Positions 7,468-15,998 of a DNA stretch of 64,000 bases are shown here, piece after piece. Position numbers and translations under genes: made by a program. The stretch is from Roseinatronobacter alkalisoli (GTDB lineage Bacteria; Pseudomonadota; Alphaproteobacteria; Rhodobacterales; Rhodobacteraceae), in the NCBI RefSeq assembly GCF_028745735.1, contig NZ_JAQZSM010000012.1, positions 1-64,000 on the forward strand, read 5' to 3'. Positions within the stretch are counted from its first letter, which is position 1. Each line of letters begins with the position of its first letter. Under the pieces are notes generated by a model. The model saw only the letters and a list, made by a program, of their open reading frames with translations. It was not told the DNA's origin and made no database searches.

Positions 7468-8940
7468 TCAGAAGACCGGCGGGAAGGGACGGCCGCCACG
7501 GTCCAGCGTGATCCAGCGCGTTTCGGTGAATGTTTCCACCGCCCAGCGCCCGCCATGCCGCCCAAGCCCCGATGCCTTGGACCCGCCAAAAGGCACATGC
7601 GGTTCGTCATTCACGGATGAACAGTTCACATGGCACATGCCGGTTTCCAGACGTTGCGCCATGGCCAGCGCGCGGGCTTCGTCGCTGGACATGATACCCG
7701 CCGACAGCCCGTATTCAGTGTCATTATTAAGGGCGATGGCGTCGTCATCGGTGCGGAACGGAATAACCGGCACAACCGGCCCGAAGGTTTCATCCTGATA
7801 GATCAGCATGTCGGGGGTCACGCCCGTCAGGATGGTCGGTTCGACAAAACGGCCATTGATCCCACCGCCGACAACCACCTGCGCGCCCTTGGCGATGGCA
7901 TCGTCAAGCTGCGCCTTGACGCGCGCCACCTGCCGGTCGTTGATCAGCGGACCGATTACATTGGCCTTGTCGGCAGTATCGCCCACTTTCAGTTTCGCGG
8001 CACGTGCGGCGAATTTTTCCAGAAATTCCGGAAAAATGCTTTCCTGCACCAGCACTTTTTCAACGCTCATGCAGATCTGGCCCTGATGCATGAAACTGCC
8101 GAAATTCGCGGCCTGCGTGGCGCGTTCCATATCGGCATCTTCCAGAACGATCAGACTGTCCTTGCCACCCAGTTCGACGCAGCATTTCTTCAGATGCGCG
8201 CCGGATTTGGCGGCGATGGCGCGGCCCACTGGCGTTGATCCGGTGAAGGACACGCCTTTGACCAGTGGATTTTCAATCATCTCATCGCCCATGTCGGCGA
8301 CTGTATCGCGCGAACAGGTGATGACATTGAAAACGCCTGCCGGAATGCCCGCTTCTTCCAACACCTCTGCGAAGAAGATGCCGCCAAGATAGGGCGTATC
8401 CTCTGATGGTTTCAGGACAATCGTGTTGCCGGAAGCCAGCGCAAAGGCAAAGCCGCGCGCGGTCAGGATGCCGGGGAAGTTCCATGGGCTGATAACCGAA
8501 ATAACCCCCATCGGAAACCTGACGGCGGTGGACATCTTGCCATATTCGCTGGGCATGACATCGCCCTGCGCATTATAGCAGGTCGCAGCGGCGGACCGGA
8601 ACACTTCGGGGATGTAATGTGCCTCAAACGCGCCCTTGCCATACCATCCACCGCCTTCGGCCTGAATGGCGGCGATGAAATCAGCGGTGCGGCGTTCAAA
8701 TACATCGGCAATGCGGTTCATAAGTTTCGCGCGTTCGCTGAACTTGGCGGCAGCCCAATCAGGAAAGGCCTTATGCGCCGCCTCAATTGCGGCGCGGGCG
8801 TCGGCGCGGGTGCCGTCGGGCGCTTCCGCCCACAGGCTGCCGTCATTGGGGTTCAGGTCCGCGAAATTGCGCGCGGCCTTGACCCATTGTCCGCCAATAT
8901 ACATGCCGCGCAGGGTTTTGGGGTGTTTTGCATCAAGCAT
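7468..8940 (-). CDS. Aldehyde dehydrogenase, aromatic-aldehyde (vanillin/benzaldehyde) type
   Basis: 490 residues. Cofactor segment VISVISPWNFPGILTARGFA, glycine loop SFTGSTPVGRAI, general-base Glu in CVELGGKDS, nucleophilic Cys in HQGQICMS, and the C-terminal FGGSKASGLGRHGGRWAVETF followed by TETRWITL. That ending resembles vanillin and benzaldehyde dehydrogenases, so oxidation of an aromatic aldehyde to its acid is likely given the LigM/LigAB genes, though substrate range cannot be proved from sequence. The start has GGAGAGATAAG before it. It begins one base after the livF stop and is followed after one base by the SDR gene, so it belongs to the transport operon. Confidence 0.9.
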   Translation of the reverse strand: MLDAKHPKTLRGMYIGGQWVKAARNFADLNPNDGSLWAEAPDGTRADARAAIEAAHKAFPDWAAAKFSERAKLMNRIADVFERRTADFIAAIQAEGGGWYGKGAFEAHYIPEVFRSAAATCYNAQGDVMPSEYGKMSTAVRFPMGVISVISPWNFPGILTARGFAFALASGNTIVLKPSEDTPYLGGIFFAEVLEEAGIPAGVFNVITCSRDTVADMGDEMIENPLVKGVSFTGSTPVGRAIAAKSGAHLKKCCVELGGKDSLIVLEDADMERATQAANFGSFMHQGQICMSVEKVLVQESIFPEFLEKFAARAAKLKVGDTADKANVIGPLINDRQVARVKAQLDDAIAKGAQVVVGGGINGRFVEPTILTGVTPDMLIYQDETFGPVVPVIPFRTDDDAIALNNDTEYGLSAGIMSSDEARALAMAQRLETGMCHVNCSSVNDEPHVPFGGSKASGLGRHGGRWAVETFTETRWITLDRGGRPFPPVF

Positions 8941-8941
8941 C

Positions 8942-10141
8942 TTATCTCTCCGTGCGGTCGAATTGGGTTGATCCGGGGCGGCGGCGGTAAATTTCCACCT
9001 TGCCGCCCGGTGTGGGGGCCACCTGTGCGGGTTGGTTTGCCGCAGGGCGCGCGTCCTCCGGGGTTGTGCGCGGCTTCATGGTGCTCAGGCGCGACGCGGG
9101 GCGCAGGGCGGGCATGGTTAACGGGGTGTCTGTGGCAGGCATGTGCGCGGCGCGCGCGGCGTCTTCCATTTCGGCCAGCAATTTGCGCAGCGGGTCGGGG
9201 GTGGCCCGGTCGTGTCTGGTCCGGGCCGGGGTGGTAGTGGTGTGCGCAGTCGTCGGGCGCATGTCACGCGCAGGCAGCGATTGCTGGGCGGCGCGCGATA
9301 CCAGCGCGGTAATGTCCAGCCCCGACACCTGCGATGCAGATTGTGTGGTTGCCGTTTTTTGCCGGACGGTAACCGCAGGGGGTGTCACAGATGCGGCGGG
9401 TTTTGCCGTTTGCGCGGGTGTGGATTTTGCCCCGCCCCCGCCCAGATAGGCCGCCTGAACCGCAGGGTCGCTGCGCAGCACATCTGCGCGTTCCTCGCGC
9501 AGGATTTCACCGTTTTCCAGCAAATAGCCACGGTCGGCAATCCCAAGGCTAAGGCGGGCATTTTGTTCCACCAGCAAAATGCCAAGCCCCGCTTCGCGCA
9601 CAGCCTTCAGGTTCTGGAACAATTCCCTGGACAACAGTGGCGACAACCCAAGCGAGGGTTCGTCCAGCATCAGGATTGTCGGGTTCGACATCATCGCGCG
9701 GCCGATGGCGACCATCTGCTGTTCACCCCCCGACATGGTGCGCACAGTTTGCCCCGCGCGCTCGGCCAGTTTGGGGAACAGCCCGATCAGACGGTCATAA
9801 TTGGCTTGCGCATCTTCGCGGGCGCGTTCCGGGTTCGCGCCCAGCATCAGGTTTTCGCGCACGCTTAGGTCTGCGAACACGCCGCGCCCTTCGGGCACCA
9901 GCGCCACGCCGCGTTCCACCACTTTATGCGGCGGAAGGCCCAGAAGCCCCTCGCCATTCATGGACATGGCACCGGTGACGCGGCCTTCGCAAATTCCGGC
10001 GATGGATTTCAGAACCGTGGATTTTCCCGCGCCATTGGCGCCCAGAATGACAACAATTTCACCCGGTTTCGTATACAGGCTGACGCCGTCCAACGCGCGG
10101 TGTTTGCCATAGGTGACGCTTAGTCCATGGAGTTCAAGCAT
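8942..10141 (-). CDS. livF: Branched-chain-type ABC transporter ATPase LivF with long C-terminal extension
   Basis: 399 residues, against about 235 for the family. Residues 1-235 are a complete ATPase: Walker A GANGAGKST, signature TMSGGEQQMVAIGRA, Walker B ILMLDEPSLGLSP, and the switch His replaced by Gln in VEQN, as normal for LivF. After AAYLGGGG comes a tail of about 160 residues rich in Ala, Pro, Thr and Arg. It has no recognised domain, one possible helix (PLRKLLAEMEDAARAAHM) and a basic end with YRRRPGSTQFDR. The start overlaps the end of livG by 8 bases; ATG 10147 is an alternative. The uptake system fits HAAT-type import of aromatic acids, by context only. Confidence 0.88.
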   Translation of the reverse strand: MLELHGLSVTYGKHRALDGVSLYTKPGEIVVILGANGAGKSTVLKSIAGICEGRVTGAMSMNGEGLLGLPPHKVVERGVALVPEGRGVFADLSVRENLMLGANPERAREDAQANYDRLIGLFPKLAERAGQTVRTMSGGEQQMVAIGRAMMSNPTILMLDEPSLGLSPLLSRELFQNLKAVREAGLGILLVEQNARLSLGIADRGYLLENGEILREERADVLRSDPAVQAAYLGGGGAKSTPAQTAKPAASVTPPAVTVRQKTATTQSASQVSGLDITALVSRAAQQSLPARDMRPTTAHTTTTPARTRHDRATPDPLRKLLAEMEDAARAAHMPATDTPLTMPALRPASRLSTMKPRTTPEDARPAANQPAQVAPTPGGKVEIYRRRPGSTQFDRTER

Positions 10142-10868
10142 CTTCATCAGCCCCCAGATAGGCGCGGATGACTTCCGCATCTGACAAGACATCTGCGGGC
10201 GTGCCCTCGGCAATCTTGCAGCCAGATGACATGACCACGCAGCGGTCGCACAGGCTGCGGATGGCATCCATCACATGTTCGACCAGAATGACCGTGCGCC
10301 CGTCTTCGCGCAGCGACCGGATCAGGTCGATCCCGGTTTGCAATTCGGTCGGGTTCAGCCCTGCCAGCCATTCATCCAGCAACAGCACTTCCGGTTCACA
10401 AGCCAGCGCGCGCGCAAGCTCCACCCGTTTGGTGTTGATATAAGTCAGCGACGATACCGGCACATTCATGACGCCCCCAAGGCCCACACGGTCCAGCAGG
10501 GTTTGTGCGTAGCGTTCTGCCTCTCCTTTCCAGCGGCGGCGGTGGCCGAAGGCGGCGCCCGCCACGACATTTTCAATGACCGTCAGTTCCGGCAGCAGGC
10601 GCACCAGCTGAAATGTGCGCGCGACACCCATTTGTGCGATGCGGTGCGCGGGTTTTCCCGCCACATCCTGCCCGTTTAGCCGGATCACGCCTGCGCTGGG
10701 CGGAAATGTCCCCGAGATCATGTTGATCATGGTGGATTTGCCCGACCCGTTGGGGCCGATAATGCCCAGAACCTCATGCTGGGTCACGTCAAAGCTCATG
10801 TCATTGACGGCCACCAGACCGCCGAAGCGTTTGGTTACATTGCGCACTTCCAGAACAACACGTGCCAT
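10134..10868 (-). CDS. livG: Branched-chain-type ABC transporter ATPase LivG
   Basis: 244 residues. Walker A GPNGSGKSTMINMISG, Walker B LLLDEWLAGLNPTE and switch His in LVEHVMD are visible. The signature region reads LTYINTKRVELARALA rather than the canonical LSGGQ, so the signature motif is strongly altered. That is unusual and worth noting, because LivG normally carries LSYGQQRRLEIARAL. It directly follows livM with no gap and overlaps livF. With LivF it powers import by the LivHM channel. Confidence 0.9.
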   Translation of the reverse strand: MARVVLEVRNVTKRFGGLVAVNDMSFDVTQHEVLGIIGPNGSGKSTMINMISGTFPPSAGVIRLNGQDVAGKPAHRIAQMGVARTFQLVRLLPELTVIENVVAGAAFGHRRRWKGEAERYAQTLLDRVGLGGVMNVPVSSLTYINTKRVELARALACEPEVLLLDEWLAGLNPTELQTGIDLIRSLREDGRTVILVEHVMDAIRSLCDRCVVMSSGCKIAEGTPADVLSDAEVIRAYLGADEDA

Positions 10869-11795
10869 TCAGTGCCCCCCTTGCCCGAAGCGGTGTTTCA
10901 GCCGTGCCTGAAGGCCGACAACCCCGCCCGGCAGAACATAGACGATCAGCAGAAAGGCCAGCCCCAGCAGCAAAAGTGTCTGGTTGGGTGCGTGGCGGGA
11001 AATGAATTCCCACAGCAAGGTGAAGGGAATGACACCTGCCACTGGCCCCCATAACCGCCCCGTTCCCCCGAGAAGTGCCATGATCACCACCTGAAAGGAC
11101 AGGATCGGCGCGAATGCGGTTGATGGTTCAATATAGATATACCGTGGTGCCAGCATGGCCCCGACTATGGCCGCCGCGGCACCTGACACCATGAACAGCA
11201 GCACCTTGGCCAGCGCGGTGTTGATGCCCGAATGCTTTGCCACGGTTTCGTCATTGCCGATGATGCGCAGCGCAAATCCCAGCCGTGACCGCCCGATCAG
11301 CCAGCCCACCAGAAACACCAGTGCGGCCATCCCCAGCAATTGCCAGTAAATGTCGCGTTCGGTGATGGAGGTCAGGACATACATGCCGCGCTGCCCGGTG
11401 CGGTTCTGCACCCATGTCACCAACTGGCGTACCAGTTCGGCAAGACCCAGCGTGAAGATGACGAAATATACCCCCGACAGCCGCAGCGTGACCATGCCGA
11501 CCAGCCCCGCTAGCCCCGCACCCAATACACCCGCGATCAGAGGCAGCGACCAGTAGGGCATGGTCTGGAACCCGTACCCGGTAACAAAGGTGCCAAGTCC
11601 GAAGAAAGCCGCCGTCGCAAGCGAGATATAATGCGTCGGCCCCGAAAACAGCGCCCAACTGGTGGCCAGCACCGTGAACATGGCCATGGTAGTGGCAATC
11701 GACAGAATGTAGCCCGTGTCATAGAAGGGCAGCAATGCCACCACCCCAAAGGCCATCGCGGACAGGATCAGGTTCCGGATTTCACGCGCGCTCAT
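10869..11795 (-). CDS. livM: Branched-chain-type ABC transporter permease LivM
   Basis: 308 residues with about nine hydrophobic segments and the family regions GPTHYISLATAAFFGLGTF, RLSGVYFVIFTLGLAELVRQ and ALLGGTGRLWGPVAGVIP. It is one of two inner-membrane channel subunits. The start overlaps the stop of livH by four bases (ATGA). The solute is unknown; the operon also encodes an aromatic-type aldehyde dehydrogenase. Confidence 0.92.
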   Translation of the reverse strand: MSAREIRNLILSAMAFGVVALLPFYDTGYILSIATTMAMFTVLATSWALFSGPTHYISLATAAFFGLGTFVTGYGFQTMPYWSLPLIAGVLGAGLAGLVGMVTLRLSGVYFVIFTLGLAELVRQLVTWVQNRTGQRGMYVLTSITERDIYWQLLGMAALVFLVGWLIGRSRLGFALRIIGNDETVAKHSGINTALAKVLLFMVSGAAAAIVGAMLAPRYIYIEPSTAFAPILSFQVVIMALLGGTGRLWGPVAGVIPFTLLWEFISRHAPNQTLLLLGLAFLLIVYVLPGGVVGLQARLKHRFGQGGH

Positions 11796-12661
11796 GTTGG
11801 TTGCTTTCCGAACAGGCCCTGCGGGCGGAACAACAATACGCCCAGAAACAGCACATAGGCCGCCGCCAGCGTCAGGCCGGGGTCGATGATCCGCGCCACG
11901 AAGGTTTCCGCAATTCCAAGGATCAGCGCAGCTACGATTGTGCCGCGAATGTCACCGACACCGCCCATGATGACGATGATCAGCGCCTTCATGGTGAACA
12001 GCACTCCGACGGATGCATCCAGCGTGAAGAACATGGAAATCAGCGCCCCGCCGGTTGCCGTGACTGCCCCGCCAAGACCAAAGGCCAGCGCCGACACCGC
12101 TGTTACGTCAATCCCGACCAGACGCGCGGAATCAGGGCTGACAGCAACCGCCCGCATATTCAGACCTGCGCGCGTGTAGCTTAGCCATAACCACAGCCCC
12201 GCCGCGATAAGGGACGCGATGGCAAAGGCCACAACGCGGTTCTGCCCGTAGGATGACCCGAAAATATCTACCCGTTGGGCAAGGTAGGAATAGTTGAAAT
12301 ACCCGCCACCGAACATCCAGCTCATGATGCCGACCAGCGCGAAGGACAGTCCGAACGTGGCCAGAATGCTGTCCACTTCCAGCGCACCGCGCGATTTTGC
12401 ACGCTTGACCAGCGGGCGCAGCATGATCCGATAGATCAGCCAGTTCACCACAAACGCCACCGGTGCCACCACGATAAGCGCCGCAATCGGACTAACCTGA
12501 CCGGCGGTATAGACCCAGAATGCAGCGAATCCCCCGGCAACCAGCATTTCGCCATTGGCCAGATTCATGATGCGGGCAACGCCATATTGCAGGTTCAGTC
12601 CCATCGCGATCAACGCATAGGTCCCCCCCAGCAACAGGCCGGTAATCAGGATGAAAAACAT
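11792..12661 (-). CDS. livH: Branched-chain-type ABC transporter permease LivH
   Basis: 289 residues. The N-terminal LITGLLLGGTYALIAMGLNLQYGVARIMNLANGEMLVAGGFAA is the LivH signature, and VIMGGVGDIRGTIVAALILG is the conserved late loop. It lies 80 bases downstream of the binding-protein gene, with a strong hairpin in that gap, and overlaps livM by four bases. Confidence 0.92.
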   Translation of the reverse strand: MFFILITGLLLGGTYALIAMGLNLQYGVARIMNLANGEMLVAGGFAAFWVYTAGQVSPIAALIVVAPVAFVVNWLIYRIMLRPLVKRAKSRGALEVDSILATFGLSFALVGIMSWMFGGGYFNYSYLAQRVDIFGSSYGQNRVVAFAIASLIAAGLWLWLSYTRAGLNMRAVAVSPDSARLVGIDVTAVSALAFGLGGAVTATGGALISMFFTLDASVGVLFTMKALIIVIMGGVGDIRGTIVAALILGIAETFVARIIDPGLTLAAAYVLFLGVLLFRPQGLFGKQPT

Positions 12662-12693
12662 TCTTGTTCCATTCGCGCAGTGTCAGGCATTGC

Positions 12694-12719
12694 GCGGCAG
12701 GGCGCGTGCGCCCCGCCGC
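12694..12719 (-). promoter_or_regulatory. Stem-loop between binding-protein gene and livH
   Basis: A 12-base stem with one mismatch (12694-12705 with 12708-12719) and a 2-base loop, all G/C. No T-run follows on the minus strand, so it is more likely an RNA-stabilising or partial-stop hairpin that raises binding-protein output over the permeases than a full terminator. Confidence 0.5.
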
Positions 12720-12741
12720 AGACTGAGAAGCAGACCGTGAA

Positions 12742-13950
12742 TCAGTCCCAGCCGTCTTTCAGGACCACATCGGAAACACCGTCACGCCCCCGCGCGGCAA
12801 CGCCGCGGAACACGCCGTCCTGCCACTGGCCGACTGTCCAGTAGCGTTCATTGTCGTTCATGTCGTTGAACTGAACCGGGCCAAGGACGGTTTCATAGCT
12901 GTTGGAATTGTCCTGCAGGTATTCCATGACAACGGCGCGGTCCCTGGACCCTGTCGCCTCGATCGCTTGTCCAAGGATTTCCAGCGTCGCATAGGTTGAT
13001 GCCGATGCCCAGAAATCCGGCCCTTGCCCTGCGAGTTCCTGATGCGCTTCGGCGAAAGCCTGGAATGCGGGATCGTCGGGGTTCACGCCGCCCATGCCCA
13101 TGACCCCTTCGGCCTGTTGCCCGAAGCGTCCGTAATAGGATGGGAACGCCGTTGCCACGGCGGTAAAGAACACCGAGGGCGCGAAATCCTGCACGATCGC
13201 CTGATCGGTCAGTGCGAACGTGTCACCGGGATAGGACCAAGCGATAAACGCATCGGGATTTGCCGCCTTGGCCCCGTCAATGATGGGCGCAATGTCCTGC
13301 GTGCCCAGCGGATACGAGGTCTGATAGACGATCTCAAACCCGTTTTCTTCCAGCACTGCGCGGGAAATCCCCGACATTTCAATACCGAAAGCATCAGCGA
13401 CATTTACCAGCGCAACGCGGTTGCCGATGTCACCGGATTCGCGCAGATCAACAAGCACCTGTGCGGTATCTTCGGCCATGACGCCCGTTCGGCCCAGCAC
13501 GAAGAACATGCCCGGAAACTGTGCCGACAGTTCAGGTTGCTGGTTGGTGACATTGGTGCCGGTGATCTGCGGATAGCCAAGCTGGCTGAAGATCGGTGCC
13601 GCGGCAAGGTTCAGACCGGTCGAATAGGGCGCGACCATGAAATCCACACGGTCCTGTGTCGCCAAGCGTTGGGCGGCCTGAATGGCCTGTTGCGGGTTGG
13701 TCTGGTCGTCATACTCGATCAGTTCAATCAGCGCGGGACCATCGGCAAGCTGCAACCCGCCCGCTTCATTGGTCTGATGCACCCAAAGCCGCACAGCGGG
13801 CCAATGCGTGACATCTGCGCCACCGGCAAGCGGGCCGGTCTTGGGCGCAGCAGCCCCGAGTTTGATAGCATCCTGGGCCGATGCGGCACCAAGGCTTCCC
13901 ATCATCACCGCCACTGCGGCAACTGTCGTCATCAGTGATCTGCGTTTCAT
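12742..13950 (-). CDS. Periplasmic substrate-binding protein of the Liv-type ABC transporter
   Basis: 402 residues. A Sec signal peptide (MKRRSLMTTVAAVAVMMGSLG, cut near ASA-QD) precedes a Peripla_BP_6 fold beginning IKLGAAAPKTGPLAGG, with AAQRLATQDRVDFMVAPYSTG and the two-lobed layout of amide/branched-chain-type receptors. The start at 13950 follows GGGAGGAGAAAAC. It is the first gene of the run down to the GntR gene at 4318. A perfect ATGTATACAT palindrome lies 129 bases upstream, and a weaker one farther up. The ligand is unknown; aromatic acids are plausible, because related receptors in aromatic-degrading bacteria bind them. Confidence 0.9.
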   Translation of the reverse strand: MKRRSLMTTVAAVAVMMGSLGAASAQDAIKLGAAAPKTGPLAGGADVTHWPAVRLWVHQTNEAGGLQLADGPALIELIEYDDQTNPQQAIQAAQRLATQDRVDFMVAPYSTGLNLAAAPIFSQLGYPQITGTNVTNQQPELSAQFPGMFFVLGRTGVMAEDTAQVLVDLRESGDIGNRVALVNVADAFGIEMSGISRAVLEENGFEIVYQTSYPLGTQDIAPIIDGAKAANPDAFIAWSYPGDTFALTDQAIVQDFAPSVFFTAVATAFPSYYGRFGQQAEGVMGMGGVNPDDPAFQAFAEAHQELAGQGPDFWASASTYATLEILGQAIEATGSRDRAVVMEYLQDNSNSYETVLGPVQFNDMNDNERYWTVGQWQDGVFRGVAARGRDGVSDVVLKDGWD

Positions 13951-14078
13951 GTTTTCTCCTCCCTGAAACACGGAAATTCATCCGAAATACCGTTACTGGC
14001 CCGTTTTGCCTGTGTCCCCTTGTTCTGTCTGGCGTGCCTGTTGCGACCGTGTATGTCTGGGCCTCCTCAAACCCAAAG

Positions 14079-14088
14079 ATGTATACAT
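14079..14088. promoter_or_regulatory. GntR/FCD operator palindrome (perfect) upstream of the ABC operon
   Basis: ATGTATACAT, identical to the words at 4301-4310 and 26142-26151. It lies in the 222-base gap between the TRAP genes and the binding-protein gene, 129 bases before the latter's start codon. Confidence 0.65.
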
Positions 14089-14140
14089 GATGCACTAAAG
14101 GATAATGAAATCAACCCAAAGACGCGGGAACCCAACTAAT

Positions 14141-14150
14141 ATGTACACAA
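14141..14150. promoter_or_regulatory. Possible second operator upstream of the ABC operon
   Basis: ATGTACACAA matches the palindrome at 8 of 10 positions and lies 62 bases from the perfect copy. Weak on its own. Confidence 0.3.
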
Positions 14151-14173
14151 CATCAAGGTAACGGGCCGACAGG

Positions 14174-15484
14174 TCAGCCACGCCCCATCATCGTATTCGG
14201 CAGATAAAGCGCGATATCCGGGAACAGGATCAGCAGGAACACGCAGACCGCCATCGCAATCCAGAACGGAATGATGCCGCGATAGATCTGGCCCAGCGGG
14301 ACATGCTGCGCAACGCCCTTGACGACAAACACATTCATCCCGACGGGCGGGCTGATCAGCCCCATTTCCACGACCACAACCATGATGATGCCGAACCAGA
14401 TCGGATCATAGCCCAGCGTGGTGATGATGGGCAGAACGATCGGAACTGTCAGCACCAGCATGGCAAACCCTTCCATGAAGGTGCCAAGCACAATGTAGAC
14501 CGCAATGATGATCAGCAAGATTGCCAGCGCCGGAACAGCCAGTTCCCCGATGGATGTCGCAAGGTTCATTGGAATGCGCGTCAGTGCCAGAAACGGCGCG
14601 AAAAAATGCGCACCGATCAGGATGAAGAACACCATGGCGGTGGTGCGGATTGTGTCCAGAAGTGCTGCAAAGAACCGCTGCAGGGTCAGTTTACGTGACC
14701 AGAGAGCGTGCAGGAATGTCAGGAATGCACCAACAGATGCAGCCTCTGCCACGGTGAAGACGCCTGTGTAAATGCCACCGATCACAATGGTCACGATGAA
14801 CACCAGCGCCCCCGAATTCACCAGCACTTTCAGCCGTTCCTTCAGGGGTGTTCTGGGGCCAGTGGGACCAGCGGCCGGGTTCAGGGTTGTTACAATGATC
14901 ACCGTGCCCACGAATAGCAGCGTCAGCAACAGCCCCGGTAGGAACCCTGCCAGAAACAGCCGTCCCACAGATTGTTCGGTCAGCAGTGCATAGACGATCA
15001 GCACAGTTGATGGCGGGATCAGAATGCCCAATGTGCCGCCTGCGGCAATGGACCCGGTGGCAAGACCCGCATCATATTTATAGCGTTCCATTTCCGGCAG
15101 GGACACTTTGCCCATTGTCGCCGCCGCCGCAATGGATGACCCTGACAGCGCGGCAAAACCAGCACAGGACAGAATCGTGGCCGACGCCAGCCCGCCGCGC
15201 CTGTGTCCGACCCAGGAATATGCGGTTTTATAAAGGCCGGTGCCCATGCCGGACACTGTTGCAAATGCGCCCATCAGCACAAACAGCGGCACCACGCTAA
15301 GGCTGAACACCGCAGAATAGGAATAGGGGAACGCGCCAAGCACATTCATTGCCGCGCTGGGTGAATTCAGCACCGCAATGCCGCCTGCGCCCACAAGTAT
15401 CATTGCAAGCCCGATCGGCATGCGCAGGGCAAGCAACGCGAACAGCGCTACAAAGCCGATCAACCCGGCCATCAAGGGTGTCAT
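14174..15484 (-). CDS. dctM: TRAP transporter large permease (DctM type)
   Basis: 436 residues with about twelve membrane segments. Family landmarks are LRMPIGLAMILVGAGGI, AALSGSSIAAAATMGKVSLPEM, LIPPSTVLIVYALLTEQSVGRLFLAGFLPGLLL, the late LGTFMEGFAMLVLTVPIVLPI and GLISPPVGMNVFVVKGVA. It overlaps dctQ by four bases, which fixes the start at 15484; a longer open frame exists but runs through dctQ. DctM is the ion-driven channel of TRAP systems. It sits downstream of the LysR gene and dctP on the same strand. Confidence 0.93.
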   Translation of the reverse strand: MTPLMAGLIGFVALFALLALRMPIGLAMILVGAGGIAVLNSPSAAMNVLGAFPYSYSAVFSLSVVPLFVLMGAFATVSGMGTGLYKTAYSWVGHRRGGLASATILSCAGFAALSGSSIAAAATMGKVSLPEMERYKYDAGLATGSIAAGGTLGILIPPSTVLIVYALLTEQSVGRLFLAGFLPGLLLTLLFVGTVIIVTTLNPAAGPTGPRTPLKERLKVLVNSGALVFIVTIVIGGIYTGVFTVAEAASVGAFLTFLHALWSRKLTLQRFFAALLDTIRTTAMVFFILIGAHFFAPFLALTRIPMNLATSIGELAVPALAILLIIIAVYIVLGTFMEGFAMLVLTVPIVLPIITTLGYDPIWFGIIMVVVVEMGLISPPVGMNVFVVKGVAQHVPLGQIYRGIIPFWIAMAVCVFLLILFPDIALYLPNTMMGRG

Positions 15485-15987
15485 ATGCTGTCCTGTCTGT
15501 CTTTGTCCGGACCGGCCAGTGCCTTTGCAGCTTCCAGCAGAAGCACCATAGAAAACAGGCCCGCTGATATTGCGACCGCAAACTGGAACGGGTGTTTGGG
15601 TATGCGCATCATATTGGTGATATCGCCCCAGCGCAGGCTGCCCGAGGCATAGATATAGGCCCGCCACGCAACGAACCCCAGCAGGGCCGCCCCCGTCAAA
15701 TGCACCAGCACAGTCAGCCAGCGCATTGACGGGTGGTCCAGCCATCGCGCAAAAATATCAACCGATACATGTCCCCGCACAATTGCCGTATATGGCAACC
15801 CGAAGGCCACGATCAGCGACATTGCAAGTTCGGTCAGTTCATAGCCGCCCCGGAAGGGGCGACCAAAGAAGTAGCGCATGGTGATTTCATAAATCACCAG
15901 AAACATCAGCCCGACCAGCACCAGACCGCCCGCATACGCGATAAGCCGCAATAGCCGTTCGAACCAGCGTTCGATCTGTGCCAGCAT
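15481..15987 (-). CDS. dctQ: TRAP transporter small permease (DctQ type)
   Basis: 168 residues with four membrane segments and the DctQ landmarks VIYEITMRYFFGRPFRGGYELTELAMSLIVAFGLPY and GHVSVDIF. It starts 11 bases after the dctP stop and overlaps dctM by four bases. The upstream part of the open frame overlaps dctP and is not expected to be translated. Confidence 0.9.
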   Translation of the reverse strand: MLAQIERWFERLLRLIAYAGGLVLVGLMFLVIYEITMRYFFGRPFRGGYELTELAMSLIVAFGLPYTAIVRGHVSVDIFARWLDHPSMRWLTVLVHLTGAALLGFVAWRAYIYASGSLRWGDITNMMRIPKHPFQFAVAISAGLFSMVLLLEAAKALAGPDKDRQDSI

Positions 15988-15998
15988 TGTCCTTGGCC

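Noticed and set aside
10070-10079. GTATAC words inside livF, fadH (59043) and the FtsX permease (61237)
   Set aside because: They lie within coding regions and lack the flanking palindrome of the operator sites.
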